Part shown: positions 34,116 through 42,558 of the stretch, in pieces
How the letters are laid out: every line of letters starts with the position of its first letter
Numbering within the stretch: position 1 is the first letter of the stretch
NCBI RefSeq assembly: GCF_900099805.1
Contig: NZ_FNDR01000006.1
Coordinates: 338,840-402,839, forward strand
Reading direction: 5' to 3'
From: Variovorax sp. OV700
Lineage (GTDB): Bacteria; Pseudomonadota; Gammaproteobacteria; Burkholderiales; Burkholderiaceae_C
DNA length: 64,000 nt
Translations under genes and position numbers: made by a program
The notes under the pieces: generated by a model
Seen by the model: the letters and a program-made list of their open reading frames with translations, nothing else
Told to the model about the DNA's origin: nothing
The model's database searches: none

Positions 34116-35366
34116 GTGAGTTCCCAGCCCGTGACCAACCCCCCGATCCGCCGCATCGCGCACCTCGACATGGACGCCTTCTTCGCGTCGGTCGAGCTGC
34201 TTCGCTATCCGCAACTCAAGGGCTTGCCGGTGGTGATTGGCGGCGGGCGGCGCAGCGTGGACGAGGCGATCCGCCACGTACCCGAAGGCGGCACGCTGGC
34301 CGACATTCCGATCGACGCCTTCCCGCGCCTCAGAGACTACGCAGGCCGCGGCGTGATCACGACCGCCACCTACCCGGCGCGCCAGTTCGGCGTGGGCTCG
34401 GCCATGGGGCTCATGAAGGCCGCCAAGCTGTGCCCGCAGGCCATCATCCTGCCGGTGGATTTCGACGAGATCCGCAAGTATTCGCGCGCCTTCAAGCAGA
34501 TGATCAGGGAGATCGCGCCGCTGATGGAAGACCGCGGCGTGGACGAGGTGTACATCGACTTCACCGACGTGCCGGGCGGCCAGCGCGAAGGCGGGCGCTC
34601 GCTGGCGCGGCTGATCCAGAAAGCCATCTTCGATGCGACCGGCCTCACCTGCTCGATCGGCGTGGCGCCCAACAAGCTCATCGCCAAGATGGCGAGCGAG
34701 TTCAACAAGCCCAACGGCATCTCGGTGGTCTACGAGGACGACCTGCAGACGCGCATCTGGCCGCTGCCCTGCCGCAAGGTGAACGGCATCGGGCCCAAGG
34801 CCGACGAGAAGCTCAAGCGCTTCGGCATCGAGACGGTGGGCGAGCTCGCGGCACGCGACCGCGACTGGCTGATCCAGAATTTCGGCAAGTCCACGGGCGC
34901 ATGGATGCACGAGGTGGCCTGGGGCCGCGACGACCGGCCGGTGGTGACCGAAAGCGAGCCCGTATCGATGAGCCGCGAGACCACCTTCGACCGCGACCTG
35001 CATGCGGTGCGCGACCGCGCCGAGCTCGGCGCCATCTTCACCCACCTGTGCGAGAAGCTGGCCGAAGACCTGCAGCGCAAGGGCTACGTCGGCAAGACCA
35101 TCGGCATCAAGCTGCGCTACGACGACTTCAAGATTGCCACGCGCGACCAGACCATCGACCGTCACACCGCCGACGGCAAGACCATTCGCCAGATCGGCGG
35201 GTTGTGCCTGAAGCGCGTGCCGCTGGAGCGGCCGCTGCGCCTGCTGGGCGTGCGCGTGGGTGCGCTCGCCAAGGCTGGAAGCCCCGAGGCAATGGCAGCC
35301 GCCGCCGGCGGCCCGGCTCCGCGCGCGCCGTCGGAGCTGGCATCGACCACAGCGTCGCTCTTCTAA
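34116..35366 (+). CDS. dinB: DNA polymerase IV (Y-family translesion polymerase)
   Basis: The 416-residue protein has the Y-family metal ligands D18 (HLDMDAFFASVE) and D143-E144 (GVDEVYIDFT), the thumb motif SIGVAPNKLIAKMASEFNKP and a little-finger domain to about 370. It copies past damaged bases. E. coli Pol IV has 351 residues; the extra Ala/Pro-rich tail is longer. The start is uncertain: GTG at 34116 or GTG at 34131 both precede IRRIAHLDMD, and neither has a strong ribosome-binding site. It is divergent from the toxin gene. Confidence 0.92.
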   Translation: MSSQPVTNPPIRRIAHLDMDAFFASVELLRYPQLKGLPVVIGGGRRSVDEAIRHVPEGGTLADIPIDAFPRLRDYAGRGVITTATYPARQFGVGSAMGLMKAAKLCPQAIILPVDFDEIRKYSRAFKQMIREIAPLMEDRGVDEVYIDFTDVPGGQREGGRSLARLIQKAIFDATGLTCSIGVAPNKLIAKMASEFNKPNGISVVYEDDLQTRIWPLPCRKVNGIGPKADEKLKRFGIETVGELAARDRDWLIQNFGKSTGAWMHEVAWGRDDRPVVTESEPVSMSRETTFDRDLHAVRDRAELGAIFTHLCEKLAEDLQRKGYVGKTIGIKLRYDDFKIATRDQTIDRHTADGKTIRQIGGLCLKRVPLERPLRLLGVRVGALAKAGSPEAMAAAAGGPAPRAPSELASTTASLF

Positions 35367-35374
35367 AAAGCGTG

Positions 35375-36055
35375 ATGAAACGCTGGCTCCGGCGGTTCGC
35401 ATTCACGCTGCTCGCGTTCACCGCTTTGGCGTCGCTGTATGTGGCGGTTGCCTGTGCGCTGATGTTCTGGCCGGCCAACGCAAAAGCGCCACCGGCGGCG
35501 GCGCCTGAACTGGAGGCCTGGGTGTTGAGCAATGGCGTGCACACCGACCTGGTGTTTCCGATCCGCTCGGCGGCCATCGACTGGCGGCAGCTCTTTCCGT
35601 TCGCGCATTTCAAGGCCGTGCCGCCCGATGCGGAATTCATTGCCATCGGCTGGGGCGACCGCGAGTTCTACCTGAACACGCCGACCTGGGGCGACCTGAC
35701 CGCATCGCGCGCTTTCGGCGCCATGCTCGGCGGCAATCGCGCTCTGCTGCACGTGACCTACCTGCGCCGCGCGCAACTGCGGCACGGCGCCTACCTCCTG
35801 CCGCTCTCGCAGACGCAGTACGCGCAGCTTGTGGATTTCGTGCGTGCATCGCTGCCCTCGGGCCAGGCGGCGCCCATTGCGGGCGCGCACTACGGCAACG
35901 ACGACGCCTTCTATGAAGCCGAAGGCGGCTACCACCTTTTCGAGACCTGCAACACCTGGACCGGCAGGGGCCTCAGACATGCGGGCGTCACGGTGAGCCG
36001 CTGGACGCCGTTCGACTTCAACGTCGTGTGGCACTTGCAGCCTGCAACGCCCTGA
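35375..36055 (+). CDS. DUF2459 (TIGR02117-type) membrane-anchored protein
   Basis: The 226-residue protein has one N-terminal transmembrane or signal-anchor helix (about 8-32) and then a DUF2459 domain: LSNGVHTDLVFPI, IGWGDREFYLNTPTWGDLTA, and the ending FETCNTWTGRGLRHAGV. The conserved His and Cys in HTDL and ETCNTW suggest a cysteine-peptidase-like fold, but no function is established to my knowledge. It begins eight bases past the dinB stop and is probably cotranscribed with it. Confidence 0.8.
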   Translation: MKRWLRRFAFTLLAFTALASLYVAVACALMFWPANAKAPPAAAPELEAWVLSNGVHTDLVFPIRSAAIDWRQLFPFAHFKAVPPDAEFIAIGWGDREFYLNTPTWGDLTASRAFGAMLGGNRALLHVTYLRRAQLRHGAYLLPLSQTQYAQLVDFVRASLPSGQAAPIAGAHYGNDDAFYEAEGGYHLFETCNTWTGRGLRHAGVTVSRWTPFDFNVVWHLQPATP

Positions 36056-36066
36056 GCCTCTGCCAA

Positions 36067-37344
36067 TCAGTCGAGCCCGTCGAAGTCCGCATCGTCCGGC
36101 CCGATGTGGGCAGGCGAGCGCCAGCCCGCATCGCGCATCGAGCGCGCCACCTGGTGCTCCACGCCCATCAGCACCGCAAACAGCGCCATGCGCACCGGGA
36201 TGCCGTTGTCCGTCTGCCGGAAAATTGCCAGCCGCGGATCATGGTTCAAGTCGATGCTCAGGTCGTTCGCGCCTGGACGCCCGTCGCGCGGCAGCGGGTG
36301 CATGAGGATGGTGTCGGGCTTGCAGAGCGTGTCCACCAGTGCCTTGCGAATCTGGAACTCGGGCGTGTAGCCCTCGATCTCCTCGCCCGCAAAGCGCTCC
36401 TTCTGGATGCGGGTGGCATAGACCACGTCCGCGCCGCGCAGGCCCTCTTCGAGCGACTGCGTCTGCTCGATCACATGGCCATTGCGCGCCACCAGCTCCA
36501 GCAGATAGGCCGGCATCTCGAGCGACGGCGGCGCAATGAGCGTGAATTTCAGCCCGCGGTAGAGCGACAGCAGCCGGATCAGCGAGTGCACCGTGCGGCC
36601 GTATTTCAGGTCGCCGACCATCGCCACGTGCGTGCCGTCGACCAGCTTGCCCATGCGCGAGAACTCGCGCTGGATGGTGTACAGATCGAGGACGGCTTGG
36701 CTCGGATGCTCACCCGGACCATCGCCGGCATTGATGACGGGGATGTTGGTCGCCCGTGCGAACTCGGCGACCGAGCCCTGCTCGGGGTGCCGCACCACCA
36801 GCGCATCGACATAGCCGCTCATCACGCGGCTGGTGTCGTAGATCGACTCACCCTTCGCCATTGAAGAGAAGGTGAACCCCGTGGTGTCGCATACCGTGCC
36901 GCCCAGCCGGCAGAAAGCCGCGCCGAAGCTCACACGGGTGCGGGTGCTCGCCTCGAAGAAAAGGCTGCCGAGCACCGCACCTTCCAGCACGCGGGTGACC
37001 TTCTGGCGTCGCGCGATGGGCTGCATGATGTCGGCGACCTGGAACAGGGCTTCGAGGCTGTCGCGATCAAACTGCGCGACCGATAAGAGGTGGGGCCGGC
37101 CCTCGGCCGCAATGCGCTGCACCAAGGGTCGATCGTCCGCAGCGGTGCTGGCCTGAGCCTCGCGCTGCAGGATTTCAGCAACGAATTTGCCCACCATTTC
37201 GGGCATGGCGCGCGACTCGCCGGAGTCAGCCGGCAGCAGCCAGGTATCAAGCGCCCGGCGGCGGACACCCAAGCGTTCGGAGAATGCGTCGCGGGTGAGA
37301 TTGAGGCGGCGCATCGCATCGCGCAGGGTGTCTTGTTGGCTCAT
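36067..37344 (-). CDS. pyrB: aspartate carbamoyltransferase with N-terminal helix-turn-helix fusion
   Basis: The 425-residue protein carries all ATCase active-site motifs: FFE131ASTRTR, AKGES (164-168), H213PSQ, GDLKYGRTVHS and H349PLPR. It makes carbamoyl-aspartate for pyrimidine synthesis. The catalytic core starts near residue 84; the first 60 residues (TLRDAMRRLNLTRDAFSERL, then GVRRRALDTWLLP) look like a Cro/CI-type helix-turn-helix. The usual length is about 310. The start at 37344 gives this helix-turn-helix from its first helix. Nested dyads lie in the 70 bases upstream, so the enzyme may bind its own promoter. I infer autoregulation; it is not shown. Confidence 0.85.
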   Translation of the reverse strand: MSQQDTLRDAMRRLNLTRDAFSERLGVRRRALDTWLLPADSGESRAMPEMVGKFVAEILQREAQASTAADDRPLVQRIAAEGRPHLLSVAQFDRDSLEALFQVADIMQPIARRQKVTRVLEGAVLGSLFFEASTRTRVSFGAAFCRLGGTVCDTTGFTFSSMAKGESIYDTSRVMSGYVDALVVRHPEQGSVAEFARATNIPVINAGDGPGEHPSQAVLDLYTIQREFSRMGKLVDGTHVAMVGDLKYGRTVHSLIRLLSLYRGLKFTLIAPPSLEMPAYLLELVARNGHVIEQTQSLEEGLRGADVVYATRIQKERFAGEEIEGYTPEFQIRKALVDTLCKPDTILMHPLPRDGRPGANDLSIDLNHDPRLAIFRQTDNGIPVRMALFAVLMGVEHQVARSMRDAGWRSPAHIGPDDADFDGLD

Positions 37345-37352
37345 GGGCCCTG

Positions 37353-37405
37353 AATATACGCTAAGCGTCAAATTCCGACGAGGGAATTTACTCAGTGCGT
37401 ATATT
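37353..37405. promoter_or_regulatory. nested dyad operator upstream of pyrB
   Basis: Outer arms AATATACGC (37353-37361) and GCGTATATT (37397-37405) and inner arms AAATTCC (37370-37376) and GGAATTT (37383-37389) share nearly the same centre. Within the pyrB-proximal arm ACGCT-A-AGCGT (37358-37368) is itself a perfect 5-1-5 palindrome; the distal arm holds a weaker version. TATATT in the proximal arm could serve as a leftward -10. The arrangement fits two operator sites for a dimeric helix-turn-helix protein. Confidence 0.7.
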
Positions 37406-37412
37406 TTATTGC

Positions 37413-37438
37413 CCCAAGCATCCCTGCCGATGCTTGGG
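37413..37438 (-). promoter_or_regulatory. 10-bp hairpin after the nucleoside permease-type gene
   Basis: CCCAAGCATC and GATGCTTGGG form a perfect 10-bp stem with a 6-base loop, four bases past the stop codon of the upstream gene. It is followed by GGCAATAAAAT rather than a T-run, so it may be an mRNA 3-prime end stabiliser or a weak terminator between that gene and pyrB. Confidence 0.5.
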
Positions 37439-37441
37439 CTC

Positions 37442-38494
37442 TCAGGGCTTCGGGACGCCGTCTTGCCACCGCGGCCAGTTGGCCACGATGTGATCGACCA
37501 CGCGCGTGCCCACCAGCGCGATGTTCTCCACCGTCTCGGCAAAGCCGCCCGCCGTCTCGCCCGGGGCCGGGTCCAGGTGCTGCAGCGTGCTTTCCTTCGG
37601 ATTGCCCTGATCGAAGTTGACCGCGCCGCGCAGGCTCATCACGCGGTCGGTGCCGTGGGTGCGCTTGATCACGAGGGTGATGGCGGCGGCTTCCATTTCG
37701 GTGATCACGTAGTCGTCGGCGCCGTAGAGCTTCGCGATGTACTGCGCCTGCGCCGACATGCCGGGGCCATGAAAGAAGGTGTCGCCGGTCATGTGAGTGC
37801 CGGTGCCCACGAAAGGCGCGCGCCGCGCGGCGGTATCGGGGTAACGCAGGCGGTACTTGCGCGCACCATCCGAATCCTTGAGCGGCGTGTCGGCGGACAG
37901 CTTCATGGCGCAGCCCACGAGGTCTGGGTTGAGCTTGAAGCGGCGGTAATCCTCGTAGCCCTTGCGCGGCATGAAGGTAGGTTCGCCGGGCTTGTTTTCG
38001 TCGGGTGCCCAGCGGTGGCCGAGGTCGTAGTCGACGAGCCAGGTAGCCCAGCTCACTTCGCCGATGGTGCCGCGCGCGGGCGGCGTGCCGGCCACGCCGG
38101 AAATCACGTAGTAGGCCTGCGAGAAGTCGAACTGCGGGTTCAGCAGGATGGCCTGCATCGACGACGACGAGTTGACCTTGCCCATGCCGAGCACCGCGCC
38201 GCACACGCCGTCGGTGTTGCAGTACACCGGCTGAAGCGCGCCGGGCACGGCCATTGGCACAGCGCCTTTCCAGTAGCGCTCGTACCAGTGCTGGAACTCG
38301 CCGGCCCGGTCGCCGGTGTTCTGGCCGATTTCGAACATGGCCGCGACGAAGACCTTCACCTTGACTGGCGCAGCGGCGGTGCGCGCAGCGGAGGTTGGCG
38401 AAGTCGAAGCGCAGGCCGTGGCGAGCAGCGCAATGCCGCAAGCCGCGATCCAGCGCGCACAGAAGGACGAGAACCGTCCATGGGAAAACATCAT
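37442..38494 (-). CDS. purine nucleoside permease (NUP)-family lipoprotein
   Basis: The 350-residue protein has a lipoprotein-like signal (ALLATACAS) and then the NUP family pattern: KVFVAAMFEIGQNTGDRAGE, QPVYCNTDGVCGAVLGMGKV, SGVAGTPPARGTIGEVSWAT, a middle HMTGDTFFHG and a tail ITEMEAAAITLVIKRTHG. The family has a nucleoside phosphorylase-like fold and is tied to nucleoside uptake or cleavage at the cell surface. The ATG pair at 38494/38491 follows GGAG/AAGAG. It precedes the pyrB gene on the same strand, giving a loose pyrimidine/purine context. Exact activity is uncertain. Confidence 0.82.
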   Translation of the reverse strand: MMFSHGRFSSFCARWIAACGIALLATACASTSPTSAARTAAAPVKVKVFVAAMFEIGQNTGDRAGEFQHWYERYWKGAVPMAVPGALQPVYCNTDGVCGAVLGMGKVNSSSSMQAILLNPQFDFSQAYYVISGVAGTPPARGTIGEVSWATWLVDYDLGHRWAPDENKPGEPTFMPRKGYEDYRRFKLNPDLVGCAMKLSADTPLKDSDGARKYRLRYPDTAARRAPFVGTGTHMTGDTFFHGPGMSAQAQYIAKLYGADDYVITEMEAAAITLVIKRTHGTDRVMSLRGAVNFDQGNPKESTLQHLDPAPGETAGGFAETVENIALVGTRVVDHIVANWPRWQDGVPKP

Positions 38495-38613
38495 TTCTCT
38501 TGACTCCAGGAAGAACAACGAGCCCCCATCGCACCAGCGGCGATTGCAGCGTCCTACAGGCGGCGATTGTCCGCGCAGGCACAAGCTCTGGGTACCGTCA
38601 CCACGCAAATCAC

Positions 38614-39900
38614 ATGCCGGTTCGCTCCATTCCGCCTTCACCAAACTCACCGCCTTCGAAGCCGACGCCGATCGCCAATGGCCTGGTCTATGTGAATCCG
38701 GACATGCCGGGCATCCGGCGCCTGAAACAGGGCGAGCGCTTTCGCTACCGCGACGCAGCGGGCCGTTGGGTCCGCGACGCGGAGGAGCTCTCGCGCATCC
38801 GGATGCTGGCAATTCCGCCGGCCTACACCGATGTCTGGATCTGCCCGCTGCCCAACGGCCACCTCCAGGCCACCGGCATCGATGCCCGAGGGCGCAAGCA
38901 GTACCGCTACCACGCCGACTGGCGGCTCTTCAAGGACGAGACCAAGTTCGAGCGCCTCGAGGCCTTCGGGCTCGCGCTGCCGCGCATTCGTGCCCGCGTG
39001 GTGCGCGACCTGCAGGAAGGCGCAGGCGCGACCACGGCGGCACCCGGGCGCCAGCAGGTGCTGGCGGCGCTGGTGCGGCTGCTCGACACCACGTTGCTGC
39101 GCGTGGGCAACGAGGAGTACGCGAGCAGCAACGGCTCCTACGGCCTGACCACGCTGCGCAACCGGCACGCGGCCGTGCGGGGGGCAGCGCTGCGGCTGCG
39201 CTTTCGGGGCAAGAGCGGCGTGATGCACGAGGCCCTGCTCGACGATCCGCGCGTCGCGAAGGTGGTGCGCCAGTGCCAGCAGCTACCCGGCCAGGCGCTG
39301 TTCCAGTACCAGGAGGAAGACGGGCAGCTGCGCAGCGTGTCGTCCACGGACGTGAACGACTACATCGCCGAAGCCTCGCCCGGTGAGCGCTTCACAGCCA
39401 AGGACTTCCGGACCTGGCACGGCACGGTGCAGGCGCTGGAGCTCACGCGGCTGGCCTGCGAGCCGGACCGTGCCGCCGACGGCAGCCGCTACAGCGCCAA
39501 GGAGATCCTGGCCGCGGTGGCCAGGCAGCTCGGCAACACACCCGCCGTGTGCAAGAAGGCCTATGTCCACCCGGCCGTGCTGGCGCTGGGCAGCGCGCTC
39601 GCGGGCGACCGCGAAGACGCCTCGTCGGAAGTGCTGCGAAAGATGACGGCCCGTAGCGCGGCACGCAGGACGCGCGGACTCCACGCCGCGGAACAGCGCC
39701 TGCTCGCCTTCTTGCGCATGCATCGGCAAACCCAGGCGCGCGAACTTCGTGAGCTTGGCAGGAGTAAGAGGGCCAGCGCCAAGCACAGCGCGAATCGCAG
39801 CGCAAAGGCCGCGCCGCCCGGGAGGCAAAACGGAGCGCCGAAGCTTCAGGCCGTGGCTAGCGGGAACCGCACGCTGTCGCGTTCGAGCGCCACGGTGTAG
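38614..39900 (+). CDS. DNA topoisomerase IB
   Basis: The 428-residue protein matches bacterial poxvirus-like type IB topoisomerases: an N-terminal strand-rich part (GERFRYRDAAGRWVRD, LAIPPAYTDVWICP, GIDARGRKQYRYH), then the catalytic domain with LRVGNEEYASSNGSYGLTTL, RTWHGTVQALE and Tyr317 in CKKAYVHP as the nucleophile. It relaxes supercoils through a 3-prime phosphotyrosine. A basic Ala/Ser-rich tail follows residue 370. Its 3-prime end overlaps the convergent kinase-like gene by 55 bases. Confidence 0.92.
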   Translation: MPVRSIPPSPNSPPSKPTPIANGLVYVNPDMPGIRRLKQGERFRYRDAAGRWVRDAEELSRIRMLAIPPAYTDVWICPLPNGHLQATGIDARGRKQYRYHADWRLFKDETKFERLEAFGLALPRIRARVVRDLQEGAGATTAAPGRQQVLAALVRLLDTTLLRVGNEEYASSNGSYGLTTLRNRHAAVRGAALRLRFRGKSGVMHEALLDDPRVAKVVRQCQQLPGQALFQYQEEDGQLRSVSSTDVNDYIAEASPGERFTAKDFRTWHGTVQALELTRLACEPDRAADGSRYSAKEILAAVARQLGNTPAVCKKAYVHPAVLALGSALAGDREDASSEVLRKMTARSAARRTRGLHAAEQRLLAFLRMHRQTQARELRELGRSKRASAKHSANRSAKAAPPGRQNGAPKLQAVASGNRTLSRSSATV

Positions 39901-40523
39901 CCGAGGTCTTCGGCCAGGCTTTGCAGCGCGATCGCATCGATGGCCAGCGCGCGCGGTGCACGGTGCGCATCGAGCACGGGGCTGACGCCGCTGGACTCGC
40001 GGGGCAAGGCGCTCAACCGGAGCGCATCTTCACCGTCTGCCTCGATGCGGATCGCACCGGCGTCGGACGCGCCATCGTGCAGATAGCCGAGCCCGCCCAG
40101 GAACAGATAACGCAGCGCGGCCCCCTGCGGCCGGCGAGGTTCGTGCGCCCGCGGTTCGAGCGCGGGGTCGACATCGAGCGCCACGCCGTGCATGTCGAAG
40201 GCCGCCCGCATCAGGCTCACGCATTGCGCCACCAGCGCGCTGCGCGTAATGCCGTCGTCCACCGTGGCCAGCTCCCAGTCGCGCAGCGAACGGATGCCTT
40301 CCACCAACTCGGACACCTGGTTGTCGATGAGCGCTACACGTTCCTCGCAGGCAGCCCCATCGATGGACGGCGCGCCTATCTGGCGCTTGAGCATGAGCAG
40401 TGCCATGCGTATCACCGATACCGGGGCAGCCATGTCATGCCGCAATGCCGGCAAGGCGCGGGTAAGCAGTTCGTGCCGCACGCCGGCGGCAATCCAGCTG
40501 CGGGCTCCGGGGGAGGCCTTCAT
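39846..40523 (-). CDS. degenerate histidine-kinase-like protein (DHp domain with His29)
   Basis: The 225-residue protein has an H-box-like helix (LPALRH29DMAAPVSVIRM) and a second helix (EERVALIDNQVSELVEGIRS) as in a dimerisation/phosphotransfer domain. The C-terminal half resembles a histidine-kinase ATPase domain (ending LAEDLGYTVALERDSVRFPL) but the Asn-box and Gly-box motifs are missing. This is the layout of ChpT-like phosphotransferases, which pass phosphate but do not bind ATP. No response regulator is adjacent. The start MKASPGARSW was preferred to the long upstream frame. Overlaps the topoisomerase gene tail to tail. Confidence 0.55.
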   Translation of the reverse strand: MKASPGARSWIAAGVRHELLTRALPALRHDMAAPVSVIRMALLMLKRQIGAPSIDGAACEERVALIDNQVSELVEGIRSLRDWELATVDDGITRSALVAQCVSLMRAAFDMHGVALDVDPALEPRAHEPRRPQGAALRYLFLGGLGYLHDGASDAGAIRIEADGEDALRLSALPRESSGVSPVLDAHRAPRALAIDAIALQSLAEDLGYTVALERDSVRFPLATA

Positions 40524-40765
40524 TGCGCGGCGGCAGCCGAAGGCTTCGCCTCGTTGGGTGGGCAGGCTCGCAGGCAACGGGGGCCTGCGGGTCGGAGGTC
40601 GGCAATGGGCACGTTCGGCACGTTCACTTTTCGCGTCCTGAAGCGGGGGAGATGCAAGCAGTATCGGGCCCCCCTCCGTGGCCGGGTGTAGGAGCGTGCC
40701 TACGCATTCGGATGCCGGAATCGCCCCGGGGCTGGAGATTCGCGGCAAATGACCGCGATCCCCGG

Positions 40766-40945
40766 TCAGGGTTTGCCGAGATAGACCCGCACGTCTTTCA
40801 CTTCGACACCCGCGGCCGCGACGGCCGAGCGCAACTGCGCCTCGGTCACGCCCAGCGTCTGGGTCCAGTAGCGCACCTCGTGCGGCTCGTTGACATTGAT
40901 GCGGGTCCGGTCCTCGGGGCCGCGCTTGTTCGGGTCGTCTGCCAT
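40766..40945 (-). CDS. DUF3606 small protein
   Basis: The 59-residue protein reads MADDPNKRGPEDRTRINVNE, then EVRYWTQTLGVTEAQLRSAV and a C-terminal VEVKDVRVYLGKP. This is the DUF3606 family, small helical proteins of unknown role that are widespread in Burkholderiales. It stands alone between the kinase-like gene and the CoA-ligase gene. The 40524-40765 spacer shows no further gene. Confidence 0.85.
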   Translation of the reverse strand: MADDPNKRGPEDRTRINVNEPHEVRYWTQTLGVTEAQLRSAVAAAGVEVKDVRVYLGKP

Positions 40946-41058
40946 GGCGTGCGTCCTGTGTCTCCTGTATCGATGCACGAACGATGCGCTCTCCTCCCGC
41001 CCGCCACTGGCGGACGGTGGCGCGGCTCCTTGAAGGAAATGTCCGAAACCAGCGCGGG

Positions 41059-42555
41059 CTAGCGGCAGCGTGCCTGCAATTCGCGCTTGAGCACCTTGCC
41101 ATTGGCCGTGGTGGGCATCACGTCGACGGTCTCGATGCGCGCGGGCCGCTTGTACGGCGACAGATGCTCCGCCAGGTAGGCGCGCAACGCCGGCTCGTCC
41201 AGCACCGCGCCGGGCTTCATCTCGATGAACGCGACGATCTGTTCGTTGCTGTCAGCCTCGGCCACACCGACCACGGCGCAAAGATGCACTCCGGCGAAGC
41301 GGCCGATCACCGCCTCGATCTCCGCGGGATACACGTTGAAGCCCGACCGGATGATCATCTCCTTGAGCCGGCCCACCACGAACAGCGCACCGTCCGCATC
41401 GAAGCGCCCGAGGTCCCCGCTCGCATACCAGCCGCCCGGGCGCATGACCTGTGCGGTGGCCGCGGCATCGCGGAAGTAGCCCAGCATCAGGCCGGGGCCG
41501 CGCAGCCAGATTTCGCCCGTTTCGCCGGGCGCGAGATCCTTGCCATCGGGGCCCACGATGCGCGCCTCTCCTCCCTCGACGACGTAGCCCGCGGCCGTGT
41601 CCGCGCGCGGTGCTTCCACGCGCGTGAGGAACACCGAGCCCGCATACTCCGACAGGCCGTAGCCATAGTGCAGCGGCTGGGCGAACAGCGTCTCCACGCG
41701 CTGCTTGAGTCCCAGGTCGAGCGGCGCCGAGCCGGTATATACGTAGCGAAGCGCCGAAAAGCGCGGCACGATGCGCTCCGCCTCGACGTAGGCCAAGAGG
41801 CGCGCGTACATCGTGGGCGGCCCCAGCAGGTTCGACACCTCTTCGTGCGCCAGCGCGTGCAGCATGTCGGCCGGCGAAAAGCTCGCGCGCAGCACCAGCG
41901 CGGCGCCACCGGTGAGCGCGGCAACGAGAACCGTGCCAATGCCGAAGATGTGCGTCATCGGCAGGAAGGCATAGGCCCGGTCGCGTTCATCCAGAGAGCG
42001 TGCGGCGGCCGACACGCGGCCGAAATGCAGCAGGCCGCGGTGCGACACCATCACGCCCTTCGGCGTGCCCGAAGTACCCGATGTGAAGATGATGGCGGCC
42101 GTGTCCGACAGCGCCGGGTCGGCTTCGGGCCGGGCCTCCGCCCGCACGGCAGAGCGCATCACGCCGGGCAGCGCGGAGGGCACCGCGCCGGCTCGGCTGG
42201 CATGCTGGCGCGCGGCGTCCGAAGCACCGGCCGTGAAGTAGCACAGGCGCGCGTCGGCGCGCTCCGCAATGGCCGCGATCTCGCCGGGCGACATGCGCGC
42301 GTTGACGCCGCACGACCATGCACCGACGCGGCTGCACGCCATGAGCAGCGCAATGTGCGCGGCGCAGTTCTCGGCCACCAGCAGCACGCGATCGGTCGGC
42401 CGCACGCCGGCGGCCAGCAGGTCTTGCGTGGCCGTCTCGGCCATGGCCTGCAACCCGGCGTACGACACGGTGCCCGCCGGCTCGAAGAGAAAGACCGCTT
42501 CGGGCGTGCGCGAAGCACGCGCCTCGAGCAGTTCGTGAATTCGCGTGGGTGCCAT
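41059..42555 (-). CDS. AMP-dependent acyl-CoA synthetase/ligase
   Basis: The 498-residue adenylate-forming enzyme has the P-loop-like motif TSGTSGTPKGVMVSH (about 160-175), LPMTHIFGIG, YGLSEYAG, the hinge YASGDLGRFDADG and the C-terminal catalytic Lys487 in TANGKVLKRE. It activates a carboxylic acid to its CoA ester with ATP. It starts three bases after the stop of the Bug-protein gene, so uptake and activation of the same acid is likely. The acid cannot be named from sequence. Confidence 0.9.
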   Translation of the reverse strand: MAPTRIHELLEARASRTPEAVFLFEPAGTVSYAGLQAMAETATQDLLAAGVRPTDRVLLVAENCAAHIALLMACSRVGAWSCGVNARMSPGEIAAIAERADARLCYFTAGASDAARQHASRAGAVPSALPGVMRSAVRAEARPEADPALSDTAAIIFTSGTSGTPKGVMVSHRGLLHFGRVSAAARSLDERDRAYAFLPMTHIFGIGTVLVAALTGGAALVLRASFSPADMLHALAHEEVSNLLGPPTMYARLLAYVEAERIVPRFSALRYVYTGSAPLDLGLKQRVETLFAQPLHYGYGLSEYAGSVFLTRVEAPRADTAAGYVVEGGEARIVGPDGKDLAPGETGEIWLRGPGLMLGYFRDAAATAQVMRPGGWYASGDLGRFDADGALFVVGRLKEMIIRSGFNVYPAEIEAVIGRFAGVHLCAVVGVAEADSNEQIVAFIEMKPGAVLDEPALRAYLAEHLSPYKRPARIETVDVMPTTANGKVLKRELQARCR

Positions 42556-42558
42556 TGG

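Noticed and set aside
37413..37438. Hairpin before pyrB as a rho-independent terminator
   Set aside because: The stem is strong but no T-run follows in either direction, so I list it only as a hairpin.
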